Shown piece by piece: positions 1 through 11,249 of a stretch of DNA of 64,000 nucleotides. Both the position numbers and the translations under genes were made by a program. The DNA is taken from assembly GCA_015680685.1 (NCBI GenBank), contig MNCI01034026.1:556905-620904 (forward strand). The letters are read 5' to 3'. This stretch comes from Gnetum montanum (taxonomy: Eukaryota; Streptophyta; Gnetopsida; Gnetales; Gnetaceae). Position 1 is the first letter of the stretch. Every line of letters starts with the position of its first letter. The notes under the pieces are model-generated. The model made no database searches, was not told the DNA's origin, and saw nothing but the letters and a program-made list of their open reading frames with translations.

Positions 1-249
1 ACATGCACGTAGCAAGGGTAAGGGCAAAGTTGCCATCATTGAAGAGGTTGTGGAGTCAGAAATAGACAATGATAGTGGATGTAAAATATGTCAATATAAC
101 CATCCTAAGGGATGTTGCCCTATAATCTCACATCTGTAAGAGTCTGGGATGTATGCACTCAACCCACGATTGAACAAATGACAAGCAACCCGAAGGTTAC
201 CTTACCCCCAAGGTAACCCAAGGCAGTTCCACCAACCCTTAACATATTA

Positions 250-1372
250 TCCCAATGGAACTCCACCACAACCGATTGAGCAATATTAATAGTGGCAATA
301 CCCATAATCATGGGAAATGCCACCAGCAAGGTAACAGTATCCTTACCAGCAACCTGACCTGTATGGATATGACGTGCAGCAGCCAGTCTCTCCATGTGAC
401 TCTACTAGTCACGTTACTCCTCAACCTCACTACCAAGCTCGTAAATATTATAGGACTCCCTCTCCTAGGGATAATGTTTCACAAGTATACCATCCTTCTC
501 ATCCAGTCACATCTCTTCCACCAATAGCTCCATTACCACCTGCTCTAGCTATGCAAGGTGAAATCCCTACCCAGTCGCAACAACGTAACGCCACAAGGGC
601 TATTAACTCTCAACCTACTTTTGGTTCCAATAACCACATGAAGAAAAGACCTTTCTTTAGAACCAACAATCAAACCAAGCCCTTGTAATCACAAGTGGCT
701 AATTTCTTAGACAACTCAATATCAATCAAAACTTCAGAGCCTCCTTCAACTCAACCACCTTACTCAATGCATATGGTCATGCTAACACATGTCGTCACCG
801 ATTGGATTAAAGCTAGCCATCTTCCCAAGAAATTCTCTAATCCTGGGAGTCCTCTGATATACTTACAAATCACTGGAAATGAACCATGCAAGGCTCTTTT
901 GGATTCAGGTTCCGATGTCAACGTGATTTCTCAAGAAATGTACAAGGCCTAGAACCTGCCTCCATTAAAAAAGAGCAACATTTTCCTAGAGTTGGCTGAC
1001 CAGTCCATCACTGTTCCATTGGGACAAGTGAAGGATATTGTTACCACTATTTATGGATGGTCGTACCCATCTGATTTCCTAGTGATTCAAGTGAACAACG
1101 GTAATAGGGACTTCCCAATCATAATGGGAAGAACATGTCTAAGCACAGTTGACGCACACCTAGGAATCCATGATCTTTCCCTGGAAATATCAAAGGAAAA
1201 CACATTCAAAAAGATCAAGAAGAAAAAAGTTTCATGCATCGCATATAGTGACACAGGGTGTAATTGCGTGCAGAGATCATGGGTTGTGCAAAGTTTAACA
1301 TTGTCTACATGCAATCAGTATACACAAGTGATCAACATACAAAGATGCTTGTATGCAACAACCACACAATAG
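250..1372 (+). pseudogene. gag tail and aspartic protease (Athila-like), broken
   Basis: The first part (about 374-690) reads as a Pro/Gln/Asn-rich segment like the disordered tail of gag. From about 740 the frame becomes a retroviral-type aspartic protease: LLDSGSDVNVIS near 895-935 carries the catalytic Asp-Ser-Gly, and FPIIMGRTCLST near 1111-1150 matches the second conserved strand. A TAG at 950-952 interrupts the protease where relatives have Trp, and another stop lies at 688. A Lys-rich stretch follows near 1205-1235. The protease would cleave the Gag-Pol polyprotein inside virus-like particles. The domain is convincing but the copy is inactive. Confidence 0.7.
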
Positions 1373-1423
1373 GAAGGCACCTAGTGGCTAACAACTAATC
1401 AAGAAAGTAGTTCAATCATATGC

Positions 1424-2560
1424 ATGGAACCAACTAAGGGTTTGACTTGCACTTACATTGATAGCATAGATGCATTAGAGCAAGTCCATTACCAACTTCC
1501 AAACCTTAACCTTGAAAATATCAACTGGGGGAAGTTGGAAATGCCTGAGATATTTAAGCAGGAGCCCCTTGAGCTGAAACCATTTCCCACCAGTATGGAA
1601 TACACATTCCTTAAAAATGGAAAGCCGGTAATTATTAATACTAAGCTTGCTCCACAATAAAAAGAGAGCCTACTAGAAGTGATAAATAGATGGTCGAAAG
1701 CCTTCTCTTGGTCATATCCCAAATTTACTAGAATAAATCCTAGGATATGCCAACATAGAATTTACACTGACCCCTCCATGAAGCCTTAAAGACAACCACA
1801 GAGATGTTTGAACCCAAAGTTGAAGTAAGTAGTCAAGGAAGAAATCGATTAGCTTCTCAGGGTTGGGTTCATATGCCCCATTGCTGATAGCGAATGGGTT
1901 AGCCCCTTAGTTATTGTGCCTAAAAAGGGAGGCAAATGGAGGGTGTGCATAGATTTTAGACTACTGAATATGGAAACATTCAAAGATCACTTTCCATTGC
2001 CATTTGTTGACCAAGTCTTAGACACCATTGCAAGGCATCGCTATTACAGTTTTCTCGATGGATATAGTAGATATAACCAAATACAAATAGCCCCAGAAGA
2101 CCAAGCCAAGACTATGTTCACCAATTCTTGTGCATACAAACAGATGTAGTTTGGCTTGTGCAATGCCCCTGCAATGTTTCAACGATTCGTTCTAAGCATA
2201 TTCTAATAGCAGATAGGAACGGTGTGGAGGTCTTTATGGATGACTTTTCCAGTTATGGAGCAAACTTTGATCAAGCCTTGGACTGGTTAGAGCAAGTGTT
2301 AAAAATAAGTGTAGAAACCAATTTGAGGCTTGACTAGAAAAGAAGCCATTTGATGGTCAAAGAGGATGTAGTACTAGGACACAAAATCTCACACACAGGG
2401 ATAGAGGTAGACTCCGAGAAAATAAAAGTTATCCAAGGAATTACCCGTCAACTAAAAAATGTCAAAATATTTTGTCATTCCTTGAACACACTGGCTACTA
2501 TAGGAGATTTATTGAGAACTTTTCAAAGGTTTCCAAACCATTGGTGGAATTAATGAAAAA
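1424..2560 (+). pseudogene. reverse transcriptase, Athila-like, broken
   Basis: RNA-dependent DNA polymerase domain of the element. Visible blocks are WVSPLVIVPKKGGKWRVCID near 1895-1950, the LDGYSRYNQIQI block near 2055-2090 (catalytic motif A region), FGLCNAPAMFQ after a TAG near 2149, and FMDDF near 2235-2250, which holds the catalytic Asp pair (usually YxDD). Roughly ten residues before FGLCNAP are missing, and a frameshift lies near 2190. Further TAG codons at 1787, 1830, 2147 and 2335 stand where relatives have Gln or Trp. The thumb/connection region runs to about 2560. Non-functional. Confidence 0.8.
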
Positions 2561-2569
2561 GAACGTACC

Positions 2570-3133
2570 TTTTGAATAGACCAGGGAATGTGAACTAGCT
2601 TTCCAAACTCTAAAATAGAAGCTAGTAGAAACACCCATTCTACAAGCTCCTAACTGGTCCAAACCATTCCGTATCATGATTGACACATCCAACTATGCCT
2701 TAGGAGCTGTACTTACATAGTTAGATGACCAGAAATGTCCTTATTACATCCACTATGCAAGTAGAAGTATCGCTAGTACACAACTTAACTACACTACCAC
2801 AAAGAAAGAATTAATGGCTATAGTGTTTGCACTAGAAAAGTTTAGACACTATGTATTGGGATATAAAGTATATATACATACAGATCATAATGTAATAAGG
2901 TTCCTCATGAATAAGCGAATGGTAAGCCCTCGCATCATACGATGGCTTATAATCTTACAAGAGTTTGATCTTATGATGATCGATCGTAAAGGCACTGAGA
3001 ACATAGTTGCTGATCATTTCTCTCGGTTGCAATGGCACAACAAAGAGGATGAGTATCCAATTTCTAATTATTTCCCAAATGAATTCCTCTTTGCTAATGT
3101 AGTGAATAATCAATCACCCATGGAGAAAAACTA
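2570..3133 (+). pseudogene. RNase H domain, Athila-like
   Basis: Degrades the RNA strand of the RNA/DNA hybrid during reverse transcription. IDTSNYALGAVL near 2680-2715, then KKELMAIVFALEKFRHYVLG at about 2802-2860, IHTDHNVIRFL near 2875-2910 and GTENIVADHFSRL near 2990-3030 give the usual gypsy RNase H order. The longest open part is 2814-3134. TAG codons near 2578, 2617, 2718 and 3132 interrupt the frame; each fits a Gln or Trp codon changed by one transition. It lies directly between RT and integrase, as expected. Confidence 0.8.
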
Positions 3134-3289
3134 GTACAGTAGCATTCTTACCTATCTCCTCACCCAACTAATACCACAAGAGTTAAACCTTAAGAAGAAA
3201 TAATAGTTTCTTCATCGAGCCAAGTACTTTATGAAGATCAATGGGAAACTTTAGAAAGTGTGCCCCGATGGCTTAGTTTGATGGTGTGT

Positions 3290-4066
3290 TCCCTGATATA
3301 GATCAACTAAGAGTTCTCCAAGATGCTCATGAGGGTCCTTGTGGGGATCATTACGCTGGAAGACGAATGGCCATCAGGATCTTGCTTGGAGGATGTTATT
3401 GGCCTACATTGTTTTCGGATACCCATCAATTCATCTAATCTTGTGAGAGCTGTCAACGTGATAGGGGAATGACTACTAGAATGGAGTGTCCACAACAATG
3501 GATCCAACCGTTAGAACCCTTCGACATTTGGGGAATTAATTTTATGGGGCCAATTATACCAATGTCCAATGGAAAAGTTTATATTATTGTTGTTGTTGAT
3601 TACCTCACTAAATGGGTAGAAGTAGTTGTTGTTAAGGATTGTACAACAATAAATCATAAATAGGTTTGGTGTATCTCATGTTCTTATTTTAAACAATGGT
3701 ACATACTTCACAAGTGCAACTTTTCAAAAATTAATGCAACGCTTAGGGGTCAAACACAAACTGACAACACCATACCACCCCCCAAGAAAATGGTCAAGCC
3801 AAAGTCACCAACAGGGAGATTACTAAATTTCAAACACTATGGGAAGGACCTTATATTATTTATGCAACTTTTCCTTCAGGGGCCATGACAGTATACAAAC
3901 CTGAGAGCATGAACAAGAAACTATTGGTCAATGTGCAACAAACCAAACCTTTCCATGAGCTTAGGACAGCCAATACACATGCTACCTCTGTTGATGGACA
4001 ACTTTGCTCACTATTTCAGATCTCCTCCTTCCAACTCAGTCATGGGATAGATGGACACCTATGCTA
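3290..4066 (+). pseudogene. integrase, Athila-like, frameshifted
   Basis: Catalyses insertion of the element's DNA. The N-terminal zinc-binding part is visible near 3310-3465 (HEGPCGDHYAGRRMA, then CESCQRDRG, i.e. His-His...Cys-Cys). The catalytic core begins FDIWGINFMGPIIP near 3520-3565, giving the first catalytic Asp equivalent as Asn in this copy (normally IDFMGP), then VVDYLTKWVE. After a stop at 3661 the frame shifts, and the remaining core can be followed only in pieces (TPYHPP and NGQAKVTN near 3765-3810). Decayed, with at least one catalytic residue changed. Confidence 0.75.
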
Positions 4067-5961
4067 ACCATTCTAGGCCCTTAGTTTTTTTTTTTTTTTT
4101 TGAATTTTTGTTTTACACATTTTCCAACTTTTCTTATTTTTGTTTTACACCATCGTTCATATTTTTATTATTTCTTTGTTTTCTTGATTTACTTTTATTC
4201 ATCATCTAATAAGTGCTCATGATGGTGGATTGAATTATATCATATTGATTGCTAATGTTTGGTTTTTACCTATGAATTATGATGCTGATATTATGGTATG
4301 GTTCTTTTGGTAAGATAGGCAATGAGTCCACGTCGTCCACTCATTCATATAACTCTATGATCTTCTTTGGCTTGGAACTGTACAGTCCCTTTTTTCTAAG
4401 TAAACGTATTAATGAATTGGCGGCTAGGTATTTTTCAAACCATGAAAAGACTTAAAGGATGAGAAGGGTGTGACTTCAAGGGGATTCGATGCATTTGTGT
4501 TGGCCATTCTCTTGGGTGCTTGGATGCTTTTTCTTGGGTTTTCTACCATTCTAGCATTATTCAAAAATTAGGAAACTGAGTGAATAAAAATAAGTCTTTG
4601 CATGGTGTGGTTCTCACACAAAGAAAAAATAGAAAAGTGAGAATTCAAAGCACACCCCTTATACATAATAAAGCAATATGGGCTACAAGCGCTAGTTATG
4701 GAACTAGAAAGACATGTTACACATGCCTTAAGGTTCCCTCTAACTAAGCCCCTTTCTCGCTTCCTGCTTCTCCATCTCGCTCTTCTCGAAATGGTTGTGA
4801 CTCTTTGTGGAAGCATTCTTATTGCTTCAAGTTGATGGATTGGTCAAGTTTGTTGATGTGAGGTCACTAGATGTGGTTTTTTTGAGTTTGGATTTGGGAT
4901 GAGTTCTACTTAGTCACATTAACCATAAAATACACAAGGGACATTACACAACCTTGTTCTTTTGATTCCATTCCATTCTCTTCTCTCCATCTTTCTTCCC
5001 ATTTTTCCACCTCATTGCCAATTTTATCATTAGTCCATTTCTAGGTTGATGCATTGTTTTTCATTGGTGAATTCTTCTGGGTAACTTTTTAACTCTTGCT
5101 TCTAAATGAAATTCCTAGGGCCTATAGACTCTTTGGTTTGTGGGTCTATTAAGGCATAAAAGACATGAGCTTGCTTTGGGGAGGACCCACTAGCATTCCT
5201 TTTTGGTGCAATTGTTAACTTCTTTTTCTTAAACATTTCTTGTAATCAATCATTTCTTGTTTCATCCCCATCCATGGCATCCATTTTATTGGTGTTGTCA
5301 TTGTTATTTTTCCCATCTTTCTTGTTCCTAATATTTTTCCATCTTATAGCTACCGGAGGTTCACTCTTAGTCATGGGGGCCTTGGCACAAATTTTTCAAT
5401 TTTTTCCTTCTACTATTCACCTAACCCTTACACCTTGGGTAGTCACCAGTGATAAATCTCCGAACTAGTTTTTTCCATAACCACAACTCAGCCAATGTGC
5501 TTCATATCGAGGCAAGGTATTAACTACATTATGGTTCATCTATCCTTTCTCATTTGTGACTGTGTTGTGTGTGTAGATGATGATCATACAAACAATGGAT
5601 TGGGCTTGGAGGAAGCACTCAGGATGGACTAGAACTGGAGCATTTATGAAAGGAGCAAGTCTAGTGGTGTGGCTATGGATAAACAATGGAAGGCACAATC
5701 TTGACATTGGCGGCAACATGCTTCATCTTATTTTTCTCTCTCTTTTTCTCTCTTCAAGCTACCAAAGAAAGGATTGGATGTCATTTATGTACAAGTGTTC
5801 ACCACAATGGTCATGAATACTAATTTTTTAATAAGCTTATTGATCTGTTCACTGGGCACATTGAGTCTATCATCCCATTCCCTCGTCAACTGTCAATTAG
5901 TCAATAATCCCATACCTTCCCAATATTTTGTAAGGAACTCGAGGATGAGTTTTCATTTAGT
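4067..5961 (+). other. Long 3' region of the Athila-like element, no recognisable genes
   Basis: Between integrase and the LTR there are about 1.9 kb. It starts with a T-run at 4085-4102 and contains only short ORFs such as 5274-5468, whose start is hydrophobic. Athila elements carry an env-like ORF here. The hydrophobic stretch at 5274-5400 could be a trace of it, but I see no conserved motif and do not claim one. Confidence 0.4.
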
Positions 5962-5971
5962 CGTGGGGGTA
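5962..5971 (+). promoter_or_regulatory. Polypurine tract candidate before the LTR
   Basis: A G-rich tract, CGTGGGGGTA, lies immediately before TGATGAACCG, the apparent LTR start. Such tracts prime plus-strand DNA synthesis in LTR retrotransposons. Its position right at a TG start supports the call; no second LTR is available to confirm the boundary. Confidence 0.45.
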
Positions 5972-6231
5972 TGATGAACCGCGATATTGGGTACATGATA
6001 TCAAAGCCCACCATGCGATGTCAGATACCTAATATCGGGACCCACCTCCTTGCCTATAAATAAGAGGTAGGCACACTTGCTTTGGTAGTTAGATAGTCAG
6101 TCCCTTAGCCATATTCTTGCCCTTTCTCCACTCCAGAGTTAGAATTATTTCTGTGTGCCCATAGTAGGAGTCATCAAGTGAACAGATCTTTATTCGAGCA
6201 TTGTGTACCTGAGCATACTTTGTGTACAACA
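5972..6231 (+). repeat. LTR of the Athila-like element (3' LTR)
   Basis: Starts TGATGAACCG and may end at TGTGTACAACA (6221-6231). It contains a TATA-like box, CCTATAAATAAG (6053-6064), and a repeated AATATCGG/CGATATTGG inverted motif at its start. The end is uncertain because no matching copy in the same orientation is present. The last 50 bp recur inverted at 6315-6377. Confidence 0.5.
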
Positions 6232-6289
6232 ATAAAGAAGAACTTTATGATAAAAAATAAAATAAAAGAAATGAGTAAGAAAAAAAATC

Positions 6290-6560
6290 TCAAGTACTGC
6301 AAGGATGAATCAAAGAGCTCATCTTTATTTCCATACACAAGGTGTGCTTAGGTACATAATTCTTGAATAAAGATCCATCCACACTTAGACCTCCTGATGT
6401 AGGCACTTGGAAAATACTCTAACTTTCAAATAGACTGCAAGAGTTTCACTACTTGACTCCTAAAAGACTTCCTTCTCAATTGTGCACCTGGGCACTATAT
6501 TTATAGGCTTTGGAGAAACTACTCTAATAATTAGAATAAACCGCTAGAGTAACTGCTCTC
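6290..6560 (-). repeat. Related LTR segment in inverted orientation
   Basis: Read on the minus strand, 6377-6315 closely matches + strand 6186-6245: GATCTTTATTC, then TGTACCT.AGCA, then TTGTGTA and AATAAAGA. Upstream on the minus strand are a matching AAGTG/AGGAG block and a TATA-like CCTATAAATATAG near 6505-6493, in the same order as in the + copy. It is therefore a second LTR of the same or a sister family lying tail-to-tail with the first. Confidence 0.6.
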
Positions 6561-6763
6561 ATCAATTACTAACTACCATGTTTTCACAATCCACTATGTG
6601 CAAATCTCTAATTATTGTTTTCTCATACTTTACAATGTAGAAAGTTAAGTTAAATTGTAGTGTAGAGCTTTGGAAATTAAAATGATAGTGCATAGCTCTA
6701 TTTTTTGAATATTTAAAGTTTTGAGATGCGAGGAAAATGTTTTTTTAAAATATGGAAGAAAAA

Positions 6764-6806
6764 TGAAGCATGTGATGCTATTCTTTTTAAAACATCACAT
6801 GCTTCA
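6764..6806. repeat. Perfect 14-bp inverted repeat (hairpin)
   Basis: TGAAGCATGTGATG (6764-6777) and its exact reverse complement (6793-6806) are separated by 15 bases. The arms can form a perfect 14-bp stem. It may be the core of a small foldback element or chance; no flanking duplication was found. Confidence 0.6.
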
Positions 6807-7365
6807 AAATATGCTTTGAACAGTCCCCTATTTATGTTATAAATTTTTTCCATCACTACCAATGTGGAATAACACAAGTCATATTACATACAAATGCACA
6901 TAATAAATTAGAGTCATATTGCACATAAATTTTTTTAAAAATACTCTTCTATTCATGGCTATTGTTTCAAAATATTTGCATCTCTACTTTACAATGAAGT
7001 GGCTAATAGTTCAATTATCAAATGCTATTTTAAAATCCCTTTTAAAATTATAGTATTAAATTTCACTTCTTTAAATATATAGAATAAATTAATAAAATCA
7101 ATCATTATCAATTTTATTATCAAAAATCACAATATAGATTATTTTTTAAACATCTTTCTAGATTACTTACATTTAGAAATGCTTAAAAATAGTCAATAAG
7201 AAGTGGTTAAAGTGGTTAAATCATTTTTTGATAAGGAAATATAAATAAAATCAAACATTATCAATTTGAATCACACTTGAGGCATTATTATATTCTTATA
7301 ATGTATCATGTTGGCTATAGTCTTTGGTGTACTTCTAGTCAAATTCTTTTAAATAGTCAATGATA

Positions 7366-7432
7366 GATATCTCAAGTAGTTAGCCTCTTGTCTTGTAAGA
7401 TAAGAGGTTGCTTGTTCAAATCATACTTAAAG
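7366..7432 (+). repeat. tRNA-related / SINE-like segment with A and B boxes
   Basis: GATATCTCAAGTAGTTAG (about 7366-7383) resembles the RNA polymerase III A box. GGTTGCTTGTTCAAATC (7407-7423) resembles the B box, at about tRNA spacing. Between them CCTCTTGTCT and AGATAAGAGG form a stem, with TTGTAA in the loop. No discriminating acceptor stem is visible, so this is better read as a decayed tRNA-derived SINE head or tRNA fossil than as a working tRNA gene. Confidence 0.45.
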
Positions 7433-9919
7433 CATTGTTATATTCCTTGATAACTCTTCTAATGTAATTAGGGCTAAGTACTTGTAAGTGATCTTTCTTC
7501 AAGAGTTAAATATCATATTCTTAAATATAATGCTTTTCAACTAGAGCTTCAAGTAAAAAAGCTTCTAATAAAAGCTAAATAATTAATTTATTTTTCATAG
7601 ACTTATTTCTCATTGTTTTGGAGGCTTAATGATGGGAAACTTTTAGATTCTATTACTATTTTCTCATTATTTTTATTGATGTTCTCCTTTTTCTTTAAAG
7701 AGAGTTTTCTCCTTCTCTTTCTAATAAACCCTTTAATAAGAAGTGAAAACCTATAAGAATGCTTCTAAACAAGGGCAAGGCCTAATACTTTTCCTACCTT
7801 AGAGAAGAAGTTTTTAGGATTGGTTGTAAGAATCATCATCATCATTATCCTAGCCTTATCCCAAAAAATGGAGTTAGACTACATGAGGTTTTTCTTTTCT
7901 GCCATTCATCTCTCTGAAGAGCTAGATCTTTGTTTATTTATAGTTTCTGCAAATCATGTTCAATCATTTTTTCTTATATATTCTTTAGTTTGGTACGCAT
8001 AAGTGAGACCCAAGGACATTTAAACATGTATGGGTGTATACATGCATACCATCATGATTACAAACTAGTGCCACATATTTTATGATCTTCCATTGTAAAC
8101 TAGTTCTAGGAAAAGGTTAAAGCAGATAGCCAAATAGAAACATAATAGCTGGAACATGGTTTCAAGCCTAAAGCCACACACATTTTGGTATGTTTAATTA
8201 ACATAAACCTACCTTGTTTAGTTAATAGCTCCATAGATAGATATCCAAGAAAAAATAGTAAAAGCTTTTAAAAATGAATTAAATAATTATGTTATATATC
8301 AGTATATTATTAATAAAAAATGTCAAATTATCCTAGCATACATTCATATTGTTCATAGTCCTAGATTGGAGTAGGGGTTTCATTTTTAAGATGTAAAAAG
8401 AAGAGTTGTGACATGAGCATTATCTGGTTCTACAGTTCACACCACAAAGCTAAAGGAATGGATGGAATGTAATAATTTTAATAGTAATTGATTGAATGAA
8501 TTTATTTATAAGCATTTCAGTTTTTATTAGATTCTTAGAAATTGAAGGATCAAAATGCCTTTCAACTCCTTGCCAAGAATAGTATCATGGCTTAGAATTT
8601 ATTGAACAAATATTACATTTCATAAGAAATAAAGATGGACTTTACAAATTAATCAAGTATCAATGGAGACATTAAAAAATAAATTATATAAGTTTTTTTG
8701 TTATATAATGTTGTAACAGTATCTCAAATGGATAGTCACAACACAAGAAGAAAATACATGTAACTCATCTTCTAGGGATCCTAATCTACATAATATACAA
8801 ATACGCTCTTCTCAAGGAAGTTAAATCCATCTTCCACTTTCAATTCTAAGATGATGAGAACTTAAGTGAAGCTTGATGATAGCATTCTAATATTTGATTA
8901 GAATAGCATTTGAGAGATAGTGAGCATATACATTTAGTTTATTAGATATAATGTGGTGTAAATAAAATTTTCTCTTCCCTTTTACAGGACAACACATCTT
9001 TGTTAAAACCTTCTACATGACTAGTTTGTGAATATGCTTAGGATTTTAATGCACGTTTTCCTAAGAGATATTCCATTTCCTTAACCATTGCATACCTTGT
9101 AAATTACATTCATATAATAATATTAAGTAAGGTGTTTGTATCTTCATCCCTAAACAAAGAGATTTGAACCTTTAACCTCTTTCTTAATAATGAAAGAGCA
9201 TACCACTATTCTATTTCCCTAAATAGAATTTAGTAGAACCTAACATGAATGCATTAGGAAACAACCAAAATGTTATATCCTTTTTGGAGACATTACATAT
9301 CACAGTATGATTATGATTTAGATATTATTTGTGTGGTCTCAATGGGTTATTAGGGATGAGTTAGTTTAATATGATTGCGCTTTATATGTTATGATGTTTT
9401 AGTCTTTATGTTATGATTATGATGTCTTTACATGCTTAACTAACATGATTATGTACACTTGTCCTATACGATGTGTTAGACATGTGATGTGGTTGGTAAG
9501 CATGTTGGATTGGGGTAGAAGGATAACTATTCTATATGTATTTATGCTTTATGAATAATTTTGGTATTTATGCATTTGAATTATAGCACTATGTTGTGTG
9601 TTGCTTGAATGTGATTTGAGCATATGGATGTGTAGAACATTTAATATGGATCTCAAAAATTCAAATGGATTTTAATTTGGAGTCTTGGTATATTTTTTAT
9701 GTATGTTTGTAGCATGGAGTATTAGTTAAGGAGGAAGAAATGAACTTATAAAATGTTTATTTTGAAAAACAATTATAAAGTAAAGTGAAATCAAATTATG
9801 CACATGACATGTGATGTCTATGAGATGGAAAAAATTTCTCTATATAAAGTATGTAGTTTAAGCATAGTTTGTATAAAAAACTGAACATCTTTTTTTTTTT
9901 TTTTTTTTTGCACCACTTC

Positions 9920-10570
9920 CTGCATACCCTAAAATTTTTTTTGCACAATCTTAAGCTCAATCCTAAGAAGTGTATCTTTAGTCTTAAGATTGGTAAGATG
10001 TTTGGCTTTGTAGTCTTTGCAGTAGGGACACACGTAGACCTTGATAAAGTTATAGTCATATCCAAATTGGTGGCACCTACCAACCTTAAATAGCTTTGAG
10101 GATTACAAGGTAGATTATAGTTTATTCGTAGGTTTATCACTAGGCTTACGAATAGGTTACAGGCCATGCAACACTTTCTTAAGAAAGAAGTTTACTATGA
10201 GTGGATGAATTAATGCCAAGAGGCCTTTAAAAACCTTAAGCAAGAGTTGACACAACTATCAATAGTCTATCCTCCATAAGAGGGTAAATCATTTTACATT
10301 TATCTCATCATTTTTGATACATCCATTGCCTCTCTACTCTGTTAGAAATGTGAAGACAAGGTAGAAATGCTTGTATACTACTGTAGCCATGCATCAATAG
10401 TCCACGAGACTTGATACATTGAAGTGGAGAAGTCTTTTCTAGCACTAGTCTTCTCTTTGAAGAAATGGAGATACTACCTCTTTAGAAGCCAAGTCAACAT
10501 AATTTGCAAGGATAACATACTCAGATCCATAATGACCAACATCTATGAAAGTAGCCATATAGCCTGATGG
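9920..10570 (+). pseudogene. RT end and first RNase H of the Tat-like element, broken
   Basis: LNPKKCIFSLKIGKMFGFVV (about 9955-10012) matches the RT thumb block seen at 50265-50330 in the other copy. The RNase H part follows from about 10290 to 10560, with SFLALVFSLKKWRYYLFRSQ (about 10432-10490) and VNIICKDNILRSIM after it. Stops interrupt several places (TAG near 10091, 10341, 10410). The polymerase palm with its catalytic Asp residues is absent, so this cannot be active. Confidence 0.7.
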
Positions 10571-10814
10571 AAATCCATAACTACAGAATTCAACCTCCAT
10601 TACGTATCTTAGTCCTCAACAAAGGTCAAGATATAGCCATACAACTGACAATTTCAGCTACTAATGACCAAGTAGTCATAGACCTTGAGTTCCTTGATGA
10701 ACACATTAACATAGTTAGCGAAGTGCTCAATGGTTATGAGGCAGTCATGAACTTTGATGAAGCTTCAACCACCCATGGGTCTAGTGTTTTGGGTTCTCAT
10801 ATAACAACAACATA

Positions 10815-11090
10815 TTAGAATATGAGGATTTGATCAAAGGGATGATGGTAGCTCATGGCCTAGGAATTAGATGCCTAGCCATCAAAGGGGATTTACAACT
10901 CATGGTTAACCAAGTAACCAAAGTTTATGCATGTAAAGCTAAGCATGTATAGCCTTACTATGACCTAGGAAAGTAATTATTACAACAATTCATAGATGTT
11001 GATGTCCAACACATACCTAGAAAAGAAAATGACATAGCTAATGTAATTGCAACATTATCCCTTAGTGTGATGCCAAATGTGTTTAACAAG
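10815..11090 (+). pseudogene. Second RNase H domain of the Tat-like element
   Basis: YEDLIKGMMVAHGLGIRCLA, then QLMVNQVTKVY, LLQQFIDVDVQHIPRKEN and ANVIATL form a second RNase H fold distinct from the first and located between RNase H and integrase. Such a domain is a feature of Tat-lineage elements. Stops near 10950 and 10974 (TAG) break it. Confidence 0.7.
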
Positions 11091-11249
11091 TTGTCCATCT
11101 TAACAGTGGACTGTGCTACTCCCATCACAGAAAACATTGAGGATACCTTTATTTTTTTCATTCATACTACTACTCCCAAGGAGTGGCATGATGATATCAA
11201 ATTTTACCTTATGCATGGTGAATCCTTACAAGGCCTGACTACTTCTTAG

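Larger units (their letters stand above)
1..6231 (+). mobile_element. Athila-like Ty3/gypsy retrotransposon remnant
   Basis: Decayed LTR retrotransposon cut by the window's left edge. In order on the + strand it holds a gag-like tail, aspartic protease, reverse transcriptase, RNase H, integrase, about 1.9 kb without recognisable coding, and an LTR-like end. The order protease-RT-RNase H-integrase is that of Ty3/gypsy. The integrase start FDIWGINFMGP and the RNase H end GTENIVADHFSRL resemble the Athila lineage, which also has a long region between integrase and the 3' LTR. Reading frames are broken by many TAG stops and several small indels, so it cannot encode its own proteins. Lineage assignment is from remembered family motifs. 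Confidence 0.8.
6600..9868. other. AT-rich non-coding stretch
   Basis: About 3.3 kb of AT-rich DNA. ORFs are short and show no domain. Apart from the hairpin at 6764-6806 and the tRNA-like segment near 7366, I see no gene or full element. The part at 9300-9620 has repeated ATGATTATGAT phrases, which could be an old repeat. Confidence 0.5.

Noticed and set aside
4568-4816. Minus-strand ORF of 82 codons in the Athila 3' region
   Set aside because: No similarity I recognise to env-like or other proteins, and its length is within chance for this stretch.
9796-10167. Minus-strand ORF of 123 codons
   Set aside because: Antisense of the RT end of the truncated Tat-like element; it includes a Lys run from the T-tract.
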